From assembly GCA_947495295.1 (NCBI GenBank), contig CANLYJ010000003.1, positions 372,001-436,000 on the forward strand: DNA of 64,000 nt. The letters run 5' to 3'. Position numbers and translations under genes: made by a program. Shown piece after piece: positions 55,712-64,000 of this stretch. The stretch comes from an uncultured Paracoccaceae bacterium (GTDB lineage: Bacteria; Pseudomonadota; Alphaproteobacteria; Rhodobacterales; Rhodobacteraceae). The first letter of the stretch is position 1; each line of letters opens with the position of its first letter. The notes below the pieces were generated by a model. The model was given only the letters and a program-made list of their open reading frames with translations, was not told where the DNA came from and searched no databases.

Positions 55712-57007
55712 TTAATCAGCGAATGGATCGGTGACCAGAATGGTATCTTCCCGTTCCGGTGATGTGGAAACTAGGGCAACGGGGCAATCGATCAACTCTT
55801 CGATCCGGCGCACATATTTGATCGCCTGGGCTGGCAGGTCAGCCCAACTGCGTGCGCCCTCGGTGGATTCGGACCAGCCTGCAATCTCTTCGTAGATTGG
55901 CGTGCAGCGGGCCTGCTGATCTGCCGCGATAGGCAGATAATCCAGCGCCGCGCCATCCAACTCGTAACCGACGCAGATTTTCAGCGTCTCGAAGCCGTCC
56001 AGCACATCCAGTTTGGTCAGGGAGATGCCGGTCACACCGGATGTCGCACAGGTCTGGCGCACAAGTGCCGCATCAAACCAACCACAGCGGCGTTGGCGCC
56101 CGGTGACTGTGCCAAACTCATGACCGCGTTCACCCAGCCGCTGACCATCGGCATCATCCAGCTCGGTCGGGAACGGCCCCTCGCCCACCCGGGTTGTGTA
56201 GGCTTTCACAATGCCCAGCACATAATCAATCGACGTTGGGCCAATCCCCACACCGGTCGATGCCTGCCCCGCAATGACATTAGAGGAGGTCACGAAAGGA
56301 TAGGTCCCAAAATCAATATCCAGAAGCGCGCCTTGCGCCCCTTCAAACAGGATACGTTTGCCCGCTTTGCGTTTCTCGTTCAGCACCTTCCAGACGGGTG
56401 CGGCATATGGCAGAATTTCTTGGGCAATCTCGCGCAATTGCGCCAGCAGCGCATCGCGGTCCACAGGTTCAATACCCAGACCTTTGCGCAGCGGATCATG
56501 GTGTTGCAATGCGCGGTCCACCCGCGCCTCCAGCGTCGCAGGATCAGCCAGATCGGCGACCCGCACAGAGCGGCGGCCAACCTTATCCTCATAAGCGGGC
56601 CCAATACCCCGGCCGGTCGTACCGATCTTGGTGCCACGCGATGCGGCCTCTTCGCGGGCGCGGTCAAGTTCGCCGTGGATGGGCAGGATCAGCGGTGTAT
56701 TTTCCGCAATCATCAGCGTGTCAGGCGTGATTTCCACCCCGTCCTGACGGATGCGGGCGATTTCCTCGGTCAGGTGCCAGGGGTCAAGTACGACGCCATT
56801 GCCGATGACAGAAAGCTTGCCACCGCGCACCACGCCGGACGGCAAAGCGTTCAGCTTATAGACCTTGCCATCGATAACCAGCGTATGGCCCGCGTTATGG
56901 CCGCCCTGAAAACGGGCGATCACATCGGCCCGCTCTGACAGCCAATCAACGATCTTACCCTTGCCTTCGTCACCCCATTGGGCGCCAACGACCACCACAT
57001 TTGCCAT
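55712..57007 (-). CDS. purA: Adenylosuccinate synthetase
   Basis: 431 residues. Joins IMP and aspartate with GTP, first step to [19 protein letters not shown] holds the P loop and catalytic Asp; GHNAGHT the catalytic His; [14 protein letters not shown] and [14 protein letters not shown] substrate contacts. Start at ATG 57007 with AAAGGAC; the frame is open to 57130 but family homology starts at MANVVVVG. Shares its upstream region with the divergent DUF6524 gene. Confidence 0.97.
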   Translation of the reverse strand: MANVVVVGAQWGDEGKGKIVDWLSERADVIARFQGGHNAGHTLVIDGKVYKLNALPSGVVRGGKLSVIGNGVVLDPWHLTEEIARIRQDGVEITPDTLMIAENTPLILPIHGELDRAREEAASRGTKIGTTGRGIGPAYEDKVGRRSVRVADLADPATLEARVDRALQHHDPLRKGLGIEPVDRDALLAQLREIAQEILPYAAPVWKVLNEKRKAGKRILFEGAQGALLDIDFGTYPFVTSSNVIAGQASTGVGIGPTSIDYVLGIVKAYTTRVGEGPFPTELDDADGQRLGERGHEFGTVTGRQRRCGWFDAALVRQTCATSGVTGISLTKLDVLDGFETLKICVGYELDGAALDYLPIAADQQARCTPIYEEIAGWSESTEGARSWADLPAQAIKYVRRIEELIDCPVALVSTSPEREDTILVTDPFAD

Positions 57008-57147
57008 ATGATCCGTCCTTTCGATCTCCGACGTGGCGTATAGCGCCGCGGGCTTGGGTGGGAAACCGCAAAATTCAGCCGCCCGGGCTGGACAGCCAAG
57101 AGCCACACCGCCATTGTCCGCCCCGAACAAAAGAAGTGAGAATTGTC

Positions 57148-57543
57148 ATGGGTTTCGTTATCCGCTGGATCTTTGCCTTTGTCCTGTTGGCCGCCACCTA
57201 TAATCCGACCGATTGGAACTTTGTACGCTGGAGCATGGCGCATTATGAAACCAGCCTGTCGCTGACGGTTCTGTTCGGGCTGATCCTGTTTGTCGGCTAC
57301 ATCATCTATCTGCGGGCGACATTGCGATCGATTGGTGTCTTTGGGATGCTCTTGATCCTTGCGATTGTCGGCACGCTGATCTGGGTGCTGTTTGATCAAG
57401 GGCTGATCAATCTTGATAACCCCACGGTGAATACCTGGATCGCTATCGTGACGCTTTCACTTGTTCTGGCGGTCGGCCTGTCCTGGTCCATCGTGCGCCG
57501 CAAGCTGTCTGGTCAGGCCGATATGGATGACGTCGACGAATAA
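57148..57543 (+). CDS. DUF6524-like membrane protein
   Basis: 131 residues with about four membrane helices (MGFVIRWIFAFVLLAATYNPTDWNF; LTVLFGLILFVGYIIYLRATL; GVFGMLLILAIVGTLIWVL; TWIAIVTLSLVLAVGLSW) and an acidic tail. NPTDWN and LRATLRSIG match what I recall as DUF6524 of Rhodobacterales; function unknown. Start at 57148, just inside an AAGAAGTGAGA site; the frame upstream is antisense to purA. Confidence 0.72.
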   Translation: MGFVIRWIFAFVLLAATYNPTDWNFVRWSMAHYETSLSLTVLFGLILFVGYIIYLRATLRSIGVFGMLLILAIVGTLIWVLFDQGLINLDNPTVNTWIAIVTLSLVLAVGLSWSIVRRKLSGQADMDDVDE

Positions 57544-57619
57544 GGGGCTTTCAGGGGTTGCGGGACCGGTCAGCAGCTTTTAGATACCGCTTGTTCGCGA
57601 ACGCCCTGAAAGGCACGAC

Positions 57620-57979
57620 ATGGAAAACGTCATCCTCATCATCCATCTGATCCTGGCATTGAGCCTGATCGGCACCGTGCTGTTGCAGCGGTCCGAAGGT
57701 GGCGGTCTGGGGATCGGCGGCGGTGGCGGCGGTGCCGGCACATCGGGCGGACGCCCGCCCGCCAGCGCGATTGCAAAATTCACATGGATGCTGGCAGTGG
57801 CATTTATCTGCACGTCGATTGCGCTGACACTAATTGCCGCAGAAAAGTCTGCAGGCGGGTCGGTCGTTGATCGTTTGGGCATTGAACAGGGTGCAGATGA
57901 TGCAGACCTGCCTGATCTGGGCGACAGCCTGTTGCCCCCCACCGCAGATGATGCGCCCTTGGTGCCATCAGGCGATTAA
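57620..57979 (+). CDS. secG: Preprotein translocase subunit SecG
   Basis: 119 residues: MENVILIIHLILALSLIGTVLLQRSEGGGLGIGGGGGG, then a second helix MLAVAFICTSIALTLIAA and a soluble tail. The Q-R-S-E-G-G-G-L-G cytoplasmic loop is diagnostic. Part of SecYEG. It precedes pyrG by 160 bp, a conserved neighbour in many alphaproteobacteria. Confidence 0.94.
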   Translation: MENVILIIHLILALSLIGTVLLQRSEGGGLGIGGGGGGAGTSGGRPPASAIAKFTWMLAVAFICTSIALTLIAAEKSAGGSVVDRLGIEQGADDADLPDLGDSLLPPTADDAPLVPSGD

Positions 57980-58139
57980 ACCACAACTGGTTGCAGGATG
58001 GCGACGTTCTGCAACATGATGTTGCGTCACCGGTTGCGCTTTTCACCCGAATCCGGTATTAGTCAAATCCCGTGATGATGCGAATTTCCGGGTTCGCTTT
58101 CCCACAGATTTTGGATGTTTTCACGGGGGTTCCCAGCCA

Positions 58140-59783
58140 ATGGCGCGATTCATTTTCATTACCGGCGGCGTTGTGTCTTCGCTTGGCAAAGGGCTGGCAT
58201 CGGCCGCCTTGGGATCGCTTTTGCAGGCGCGGGGCTTTTCCGTTCGGCTGCGCAAGCTGGACCCATACCTGAACGTTGACCCCGGCACGATGTCCCCGTT
58301 TGAACATGGCGAAGTGTTCGTGACGGATGATGGTGCCGAAACCGATCTGGACCTTGGCCATTATGAACGTTTCACGGGTGTCCCTGCCCGCAAGACGGAT
58401 TCGGTCAGTTCCGGGCGCATCTATTCCAACGTGTTGGAAAAGGAGCGGCGCGGCGACTATCTGGGCAAGACCATTCAGGTCGTCCCCCATGTCACCAACG
58501 AGATCAAGGAATTCATCAGCATCGGCGAAGATGAAGTTGATTTCATGCTTTGCGAAATCGGCGGGACCGTGGGTGATATCGAAGGCCTGCCGTTCTTTGA
58601 GGCGATCCGCCAGTTCAGCCACGACAAGCCGCGCGGTCAGTGCATTTTCATGCATCTGACGCTGCTGCCTTATCTGGCCGCCTCGGGTGAGTTAAAGACC
58701 AAGCCTACCCAACACTCTGTCAAGGAATTGCAATCCATCGGGATTGCGCCGGACGTGCTGGTCTGCCGCTCTGAACAGCCGATCCCAGAAAAAGAACGCG
58801 AAAAAATTGCGCTGTTTTGTAATGTCCGCAAGGAATGCGTGGTTGCGGCCTATGATCTGAAATCAATCTACGAGGCGCCGCTGGCCTATCACAAACAGGG
58901 CCTGGATCAGGCGGTGCTGGACGCGTTTGATATATCGCCCGCGCCTGCCCCGAAACTGGATGTCTGGCACGATGTTTATGACCGCATCCATAACCCCGAA
59001 GGCAAGGTGAAGGTCGCCATCGTTGGCAAGTACACCCAGCTTGAAGATGCCTATAAATCAATTGCAGAGGCGCTGACCCATGGCGGTATGGCCAACCGGG
59101 TGAAGGTGAAAATCGAATGGGTCGATGCCGAACTCTTCGACCGCGAGGATGCCGCACCCTATCTGGAAGGGTTTCATGCGATCCTTGTGCCCGGCGGTTT
59201 TGGCGAACGCGGGACTGAGGGCAAAATAAAGGCAGCCCAGTTCGCCCGCGAAAAGAAAATCCCCTATCTGGGCATCTGCCTTGGCATGCAGATGGCCGTG
59301 ATCGAGGCGGCGCGGAACGTCGCCGGCATGGACAAGGCCGGGTCAGAGGAGTTTGACCATGAGGCTGGGAAAAAGCGTTTTGAACCGGTGGTTTATCACC
59401 TAAAGGAATGGGTGCAGGGCAATCATAAAGTCGCCCGCAAGGCTGATGACGACAAGGGCGGCACGATGCGTCTGGGCGCCTATAACGCGACCCTGACCGA
59501 AGGGTCGAAAGTGGCGCAGGTCTACGGCGACACCGCCATCGAGGAACGGCACCGCCACCGGTATGAGGTGGATGTGAAATACCGCGAGACACTAGAGAAG
59601 GCTGGCTTGCAGTTTTCCGGCATGTCCCCCGATGGCAAACTGCCCGAAATCGTCGAATGGAAAGATCACCCGTGGTTCATCGGCGTGCAGTTCCACCCGG
59701 AGCTGAAATCAAAACCTTTTGCGCCGCATCCGCTATTCGCTGATTTTGTGCGGGCGGCGGTTGATACATCGCGGCTGGTCTGA
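58140..59783 (+). CDS. pyrG: CTP synthase
   Basis: 547 residues. Amidates UTP to CTP. N-terminal synthase domain ([53 protein letters not shown]) and C-terminal glutaminase domain from about 290, with the nucleophile Cys in [12 protein letters not shown] and the His in [12 protein letters not shown]. Complete and of family length (E. coli 545). Confidence 0.98.
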   Translation: MARFIFITGGVVSSLGKGLASAALGSLLQARGFSVRLRKLDPYLNVDPGTMSPFEHGEVFVTDDGAETDLDLGHYERFTGVPARKTDSVSSGRIYSNVLEKERRGDYLGKTIQVVPHVTNEIKEFISIGEDEVDFMLCEIGGTVGDIEGLPFFEAIRQFSHDKPRGQCIFMHLTLLPYLAASGELKTKPTQHSVKELQSIGIAPDVLVCRSEQPIPEKEREKIALFCNVRKECVVAAYDLKSIYEAPLAYHKQGLDQAVLDAFDISPAPAPKLDVWHDVYDRIHNPEGKVKVAIVGKYTQLEDAYKSIAEALTHGGMANRVKVKIEWVDAELFDREDAAPYLEGFHAILVPGGFGERGTEGKIKAAQFAREKKIPYLGICLGMQMAVIEAARNVAGMDKAGSEEFDHEAGKKRFEPVVYHLKEWVQGNHKVARKADDDKGGTMRLGAYNATLTEGSKVAQVYGDTAIEERHRHRYEVDVKYRETLEKAGLQFSGMSPDGKLPEIVEWKDHPWFIGVQFHPELKSKPFAPHPLFADFVRAAVDTSRLV

Positions 59784-59860
59784 ACCTGACCGCACCTTGC
59801 GTTCGGCTGATCTGCACCCCACCTTGTAAGTCATTGCTTCCCAGGATGAATGGCAGCCCA

Positions 59861-60427
59861 ATGACCGACGACGAAAAGCGCAAAGGCAAGTTCAGGAAGA
59901 TCATACTGGCCTATCCCGTTGCGTTGGTTCTGATCGGATTGATCCTGAACCTACTGATCCTGGGGGTGCAGCCTGCGGTTGTCGCCCTGCCCTCTGTCCC
60001 GATCATGGTCGGGCTGGTGACAAGTGCTGTGCTGCTCGTGATCAATCACACCTGGCTGATGACAAGTACCGAACTGACCCGGCTCAAATACAACATGCAC
60101 GCGACACCTGAGGAATGGCAGGCCAGCGGGCGGGTGCCATCGGATGCGTCAGAGCTGGGTTTGCGCGAGCTGAACCGGCATCACAATGCACATGGCAACG
60201 CGACCGAAAACGTCGTGTATTTCGTGTTTTTGGCAATGCTGGTCAGCTTGGTTTCGCCCGAACCACTGACAGCGCAGGTCTGGATGATCGGTTTTGCGGC
60301 AGGCCGGTTGGGGCATATGCTGTCATATCTGACGGGCCGCGACGGTGCGCGTGGCATATGCATGAGCATCAGTCTGGCGTCGCTATATGGGTTGGCCAGC
60401 TATCTTATTATCAGCTTGATTATCTGA
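59861..60427 (+). CDS. MAPEG-family membrane protein
   Basis: 188 residues with about four hydrophobic helices. The ELNRHHNAHGNATENVVYFVFLAMLVSL segment (R-x-x-N-x-x-E-N) and the AAGRLGHMLSYL turn mark MAPEG, the family of microsomal glutathione transferases and leukotriene synthases; bacterial substrates are unknown. Start at 59861; 59846 is possible. Its end is 14 bp from the convergent MipA-like gene. Confidence 0.82.
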   Translation: MTDDEKRKGKFRKIILAYPVALVLIGLILNLLILGVQPAVVALPSVPIMVGLVTSAVLLVINHTWLMTSTELTRLKYNMHATPEEWQASGRVPSDASELGLRELNRHHNAHGNATENVVYFVFLAMLVSLVSPEPLTAQVWMIGFAAGRLGHMLSYLTGRDGARGICMSISLASLYGLASYLIISLII

Positions 60428-60441
60428 CGATCTGGCGTCGT

Positions 60442-61191
60442 TCAGAACCCGAACGTCACCTTCCGGGTCAGAACGATACTGCCTGACAACTGGTCTTCGG
60501 TTTGGGTGATCGGGCTGTCGGCGGCATCGTCGCGCAGCTGATCGTACTGGATCGTACCGACCAGCCCCCAATCATCGTTGAACTGATAGGTCGCTTCAGC
60601 CTTGACCCCTTGCCGCAGGATGCCGCCATTTGCGTCAAAGGCGTCAAAACCACTGGCGGCGCTTTCAGCATCGCTCACCCCGAAATAGGTCTGGGCATAG
60701 TCATCGCTGCCCCAGAAAATCCGCGGTCCGGCCCGCAAGGTCAGCTGTTCGCTTGGCCGGTAAATCACATCACCCCCAAGCTCGCCCACCAGCGACTCGT
60801 GGCCGATCACCCCGTAACGTAGATTGGCGAACAGGTCATAGGATGGCTGGCGAAATCGCAGCCCGCCGCCCAGTTCCAGCGATGGGTCGATATCTTCCAG
60901 ACCTTCCAATTCGGAATAGTCATCCGCATCGCGCGGCCCGACGAATCCGACCGACCCGCCAAAACCAAAGCCGGTACTATTGGCACCGCCATAGCTTTGA
61001 CCGCCAAATTGCAGCTGCTCCAGCTGGAATTTACCGGTTGGGGTGATCTTGCTATCTTCCGCACCGAAATATTCCGGTCCGACCTTCGGCCCAACGCCCA
61101 GCCGAAACGTGATCCCGTCCCCGGTTTCTTGCGCCATGGCTGGCGATGCCGCCGCAATGGCTGCTATCAGGCTGAGTTTCCGCAAGCGCAC
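60442..61191 (-). CDS. MipA/OmpV-like outer membrane protein
   Basis: 249 residues: signal peptide (LRKLSLIAAIAAASPAMAQ) and a beta barrel with alternating strands (FRLGVGPKVGPEYFGAEDSK; LELGGGLRFRQPSYDLFANLRYGVIGHESLVGELGGDVIYRPSEQLTLRAGPR) ending in Phe (VTFGF), as required for BAM insertion. GTG at 61191 with AAGGGAA upstream is the best start; no ATG fits the signal peptide. Confidence 0.82.
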   Translation of the reverse strand: MRLRKLSLIAAIAAASPAMAQETGDGITFRLGVGPKVGPEYFGAEDSKITPTGKFQLEQLQFGGQSYGGANSTGFGFGGSVGFVGPRDADDYSELEGLEDIDPSLELGGGLRFRQPSYDLFANLRYGVIGHESLVGELGGDVIYRPSEQLTLRAGPRIFWGSDDYAQTYFGVSDAESAASGFDAFDANGGILRQGVKAEATYQFNDDWGLVGTIQYDQLRDDAADSPITQTEDQLSGSIVLTRKVTFGF

Positions 61192-61310
61192 GACCGGTTC
61201 CCTTCGTCTTATCCACAAAGATAGCGTGCTGGCCTTCAACAACAACCCCCTTGGCCCGCAATCGCTTTATCGTTACCCCGGCCACACAGCCCCCAGCAAA
61301 GGACACATAA

Positions 61311-62090
61311 ATGCTGTCATATCAGCACAGCTATCACGCCGGAAACCTGGCAGATGTGCATAAGCACAGCATCCTCGCCTGGGTCCTTGCCTATATGACG
61401 GCCAAGGACAAACCGCTGTCATATCTGGAAACCCATGCAGGCCGGGGCCTTTATGATTTAACGGATGCTGCCGCACAAAAAACAGGTGAGGCCGAGAAGG
61501 GCATCGCCATCGCCACCGACTGGTTTGCTGCTGATCACCCTTACGCGCAGGTGCTGGCGCGCATCCGCGACAAACATGGCAACCACGCCTATCCCGGTTC
61601 GCCCCTGATCGCGGCAGAGCTGTTGCGCCCGATGGATGATATCCATCTATCCGAATTGCATCCGCAGGAATTTGCGGCCCTCAAGGCCAATATGGCCCCC
61701 TATGGCAGTATCTGCCGTCAAAAGGATGGTTGGGAGATGGCCCAATCGCTGTGCCCACCACAGCCGCGCCGTGGCCTGATGCTGATCGATCCGTCCTATG
61801 AGGTAAAAACCGACTATCAGACCATTCCGACCAACATGGCCAAGCTGCACCGCAAATGGGGTGTTGGCGTTCTGATGCTGTGGTATCCGATCCTGACCAG
61901 TGGTGCCCATGTGCCCATGGTCGGTGCATTGCGCAGCGCCATTCCTGACAGCATCGTGCATGAGGTCAGCTTTCCTCCCGCCCGTCCCGGACATGGGATG
62001 ATCGGGTCGGGGATGTTCATCGTACACCCGCCCTATGGTTTTGACGCAGAGGGCGCGCGTCTGACCAGGCTCTTTCACAATGCGGCCTAG
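61311..62090 (+). CDS. rlmJ: 23S rRNA (adenine(2030)-N6)-methyltransferase
   Basis: 259 residues. MLSYQHSYHAGNLADVHKHSILAWVL is the near-invariant RlmJ N terminus; ETHAGRGLYDL is the SAM-binding motif and LMLIDPSYE the DPPY-type catalytic motif. Methylates A2030 of 23S rRNA. RBS AAAGGA lies before the ATG. TerB follows by 17 bp. Confidence 0.94.
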   Translation: MLSYQHSYHAGNLADVHKHSILAWVLAYMTAKDKPLSYLETHAGRGLYDLTDAAAQKTGEAEKGIAIATDWFAADHPYAQVLARIRDKHGNHAYPGSPLIAAELLRPMDDIHLSELHPQEFAALKANMAPYGSICRQKDGWEMAQSLCPPQPRRGLMLIDPSYEVKTDYQTIPTNMAKLHRKWGVGVLMLWYPILTSGAHVPMVGALRSAIPDSIVHEVSFPPARPGHGMIGSGMFIVHPPYGFDAEGARLTRLFHNAA

Positions 62091-62107
62091 ACACCTATGT
62101 TGACGGA

Positions 62108-62548
62108 ATGTTTGCAGATCTTCTTCGGCGTCTGACCGCCCCCGAACCCCAAAAGCTTCCTGATCCGGATGCACGGCTGGCGCTTGGCGCGTTGATGGTG
62201 CGCATCGCGCGGTCCGATGGTGACTATGCGCCGGTCGAGATCGCCAAGATCGATCAGGCGCTGATGGCACGCTATGGCATTGGCCCCGCGCAAGCCGCCC
62301 AATTGCGCGCGGATTGCGAGGCGTTGGAGGCCGAAGCCCCCGACACTGTCCGCTTTACCCGTGCGATCAAGGACGCGGTTGGTCACGAGGACCGGCTGTC
62401 GGTTGTGGCTGACATGTGGTCCGTGGTGATGGCCGACGGGGTCCGGGACGAGGCAGAGGATAGCCTGATGCGCATGGTTGTATCCTTGCTGGGCATTACT
62501 GATCAGGAAAGCCATGCCGCCCGGCTGCGGATCACCAACGGGTCGTAA
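62108..62548 (+). CDS. TerB-family protein
   Basis: 146 residues, all helical. ALGALMVRIARSDGDYAPVEIAKIDQALMARYGI and LSVVADMWSVVMADGVRDEAEDSLMRMVVSLLGI are the two symmetric acidic helical repeats of TerB, with the Asp-Gly metal sites. Cytoplasmic, often linked to tellurite or envelope stress but without proven role here; no other ter genes are near. Confidence 0.88.
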   Translation: MFADLLRRLTAPEPQKLPDPDARLALGALMVRIARSDGDYAPVEIAKIDQALMARYGIGPAQAAQLRADCEALEAEAPDTVRFTRAIKDAVGHEDRLSVVADMWSVVMADGVRDEAEDSLMRMVVSLLGITDQESHAARLRITNGS

Positions 62549-62658
62549 GACCGAAAAGCGCATCATCTGCTTGACGCTTGGTCACCAAAAAGCGACACGT
62601 TGCAAATGGCGCAGAAATAGGCACTACTGCGCGACGGAATGAAAAGAAGCTGCCACAC

Positions 62659-63432
62659 GTGACTGACGCCACCCCTGTTATCGAAATTCGTGATCTGCAT
62701 AAATCCTATGGTGCGCTTGAAGTGCTCAAAGGGGTGGATATCACTGCGCCCGCTGGTCATGTCGTGTCGTTGATCGGGTCGTCGGGCTCTGGCAAATCGA
62801 CCCTTCTGCGCTGCGCCAACCTGTTGGAAGACAGCCAACAGGGCGATGTCATCTTTTGCGGTGAACATGTGATCTGGAAAGGGAACGGCCCAAGCCGCCA
62901 CCCCGGCGACCATGCCCAGATGATCCGCATTCGCACCAATTTGTCGATGGTGTTTCAGCAATTCAACCTGTGGGCCCATATGACCATCCTGCAAAATGTG
63001 ATGGAGGCGCCGGTGACCGTGTTAAATCGCGACCGGGTTGAGGTTGAGGCGGCCGCCCGCAAATATCTGGCCAAGGTGGGGATCGGCGACAAATGCGATG
63101 TCTACCCTGCCCAGCTATCGGGTGGTCAACAGCAACGCGCGGCCATCGCCCGTGCCCTTTGCATGGAACCCAAGGCCCTGTTGTTTGACGAACCGACCAG
63201 CGCGCTGGACCCGGAACTGGAACAGGAAGTTGTCAAAGTTATCAAAGACCTGGCTGCTGAGGGTCGCACAATGATCATCGTGACCCATGACATGCGTCTG
63301 GCAGCGGATGTCAGCGACCATGTTGTGTTCCTGCATGAAGGCAAGATCGCCGAAGAAGGGCCGCCCGCGGCGCTGTTCGGTAGTCCAAAGACCGACCGGT
63401 TGCGCGGATTTCTATCCGCTACCGTGTCATAA
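62659..63432 (+). CDS. Polar amino acid ABC transporter ATP-binding protein
   Basis: 257 residues of the GlnQ/HisP type: Walker A SLIGSSGSGKSTLLRC, Q-loop VFQQFNLWAHMTILQNV, signature LSGGQQQRAAIARAL, Walker B LLFDEPTSALDPE, and the H-loop His in IIVTHDM. GTG 62659 is chosen because it directly precedes the TPVIEIRDLHKSYG start of the domain; the longer frame to 62578 lacks support. First gene of a transporter operon continuing out of the window. Confidence 0.93.
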   Translation: MTDATPVIEIRDLHKSYGALEVLKGVDITAPAGHVVSLIGSSGSGKSTLLRCANLLEDSQQGDVIFCGEHVIWKGNGPSRHPGDHAQMIRIRTNLSMVFQQFNLWAHMTILQNVMEAPVTVLNRDRVEVEAAARKYLAKVGIGDKCDVYPAQLSGGQQQRAAIARALCMEPKALLFDEPTSALDPELEQEVVKVIKDLAAEGRTMIIVTHDMRLAADVSDHVVFLHEGKIAEEGPPAALFGSPKTDRLRGFLSATVS

Positions 63433-63457
63433 AAATCATCAAACTGGGAGAAACCTG

Positions 63458-64000
63458 ATGAAAAACCTGATCCTGAGTACTGCCGCTTTGGCCCTATTGG
63501 GCAGCATGGCAATGGCCGATGGCCATTCTGTTGTTCGTCTGGGCACCGAAGGCGCCTACCCTCCGTATAACTTCATCAATGACGCTGGCGAAGTTGACGG
63601 ATTTGAGCGTGAATTGGGTGATGAGGTTTGCGCACGCGCCGAACTGACCTGTGAATGGGTGACAAATGAATGGGACAGCATCATCCCGAACCTTGTGTCT
63701 GGTAACTATGATGCGATTGTCGCAGGCATGTCCGTGACGGACGAGCGCAAAGAAGTCATTGATTTTTCAGAGCAATATACCCTGCCTGACCCGTCGGCCT
63801 TCCTTGGGCTGGGCGAGGTTGATCTGTCTGGCGCTGTGATCGCAGCCCAGGCCAGCACCATTCAGGCCAGCCATGTGGCCAGCATGGAAGGTGCAACATT
63901 GCTTGAATTCGCAACACCCGACGAAACCATCGCGGCTGTCAAGAATGGCGAAGCGGATGCCGTTCTGGCTGACAAAGCATTCTTGCTGCCCGTTGCAGAA
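63458..64000 (+). CDS. Amino acid ABC transporter substrate-binding protein (3' end outside window)
   Basis: The first 181 residues are visible. Signal peptide MKNLILSTAALALLGSMAMA, then the SBP family-3 fold: VVRLGTEGAYPPYNFINDAGE, GFERELGDEVCARAELTCEWV, WDSIIPNLVSGNYDAIVAGMSVTDERKEVIDFSEQY. Binds a polar amino acid or similar, with specificity not deducible. GGGAGAAA precedes ATG 63458 and it lies 26 bp after the ATPase gene; no stop before the window end. Confidence 0.93.
   Translation, partial: MKNLILSTAALALLGSMAMADGHSVVRLGTEGAYPPYNFINDAGEVDGFERELGDEVCARAELTCEWVTNEWDSIIPNLVSGNYDAIVAGMSVTDERKEVIDFSEQYTLPDPSAFLGLGEVDLSGAVIAAQASTIQASHVASMEGATLLEFATPDETIAAVKNGEADAVLADKAFLLPVAE

Overview
The window is a compact chromosomal segment of an alphaproteobacterium, most likely a member of the Rhodobacterales (Roseobacter group). 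The basis is overall content rather than a marker gene: two-subunit glycyl-tRNA synthetase with a small DUF6446-type gene between glyQ and glyS, folB-folP-glmM in one run, the small membrane families DUF2842 and DUF6524, GSCFA and SPOR/trypsin-like proteins, a CobT/CobS pair, HflKC next to a DegP-type protease, and high-GC coding with many 1-4 bp gene overlaps. There is no rRNA, tRNA, CRISPR array, prophage or intact insertion sequence, so this is core chromosome with a few accessory patches.

Layout. 1-5 kb: end of a DMT transporter, then a leftward folB-folP-glmM operon and a SleB-type wall hydrolase. 5-11.4 kb: leftward glyQ-DUF6446-glyS and a degenerate pyruvate phosphate dikinase paralogue. 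11.5-16.3 kb: a SPOR + peptidoglycan-binding + trypsin-fold protein with two substituted catalytic residues, and a leftward TrkH-TPP enzyme pair. 16.4-22.1 kb: GSCFA + SGNH-like pair, an alpha/beta hydrolase, a TPR protein and O-acetylhomoserine sulfhydrylase. 22.2-25.1 kb: a 957-residue protein that looks like GspL/PilM fused to GspC/PilP. 25.1-34 kb: palindromic repeats, 4-hydroxyphenylpyruvate dioxygenase with a divergent Lrp regulator, MFS and CPA2 transporters, a VOC protein, cobT/cobS, an FG-GAP protein and a [2Fe-2S] ferredoxin. 34-40 kb: DegP, HflC, HflK, glutathione reductase, RpiA. 40-42.5 kb: GST and L-serine dehydratase.

42.5-50.1 kb is the most coherent accessory system. A leftward operon DUF2892 - persulfide dioxygenase - (sulfurtransferase-like/sulfide:quinone oxidoreductase fusion) - SulP anion transporter sits beside a rightward copper-delivery set (DUF2946-like, PCuAC, SCO). 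Next to them is a leftward regulator pair: an Rrf2/NsrR-like Fe-S repressor and a Crp/Fnr protein with a Cys-X5-Cys pair. A 25-bp element (20/25 identical) precedes both the sulfur operon and the regulator pair, which suggests one regulon, auto-controlled by the Rrf2 protein.

50.1-64 kb: a gene-free, hairpin-rich 578-bp stretch, an unrecognised 336-residue protein, a DMT transporter, thiamine pyrophosphokinase, a very acidic 600-residue protein, DUF2842, purA, DUF6524, secG, pyrG, MAPEG, a MipA-like porin, rlmJ, TerB, and the start of a polar amino acid ABC transporter cut by the window end. All functional calls come from reading motifs; no database search was run.
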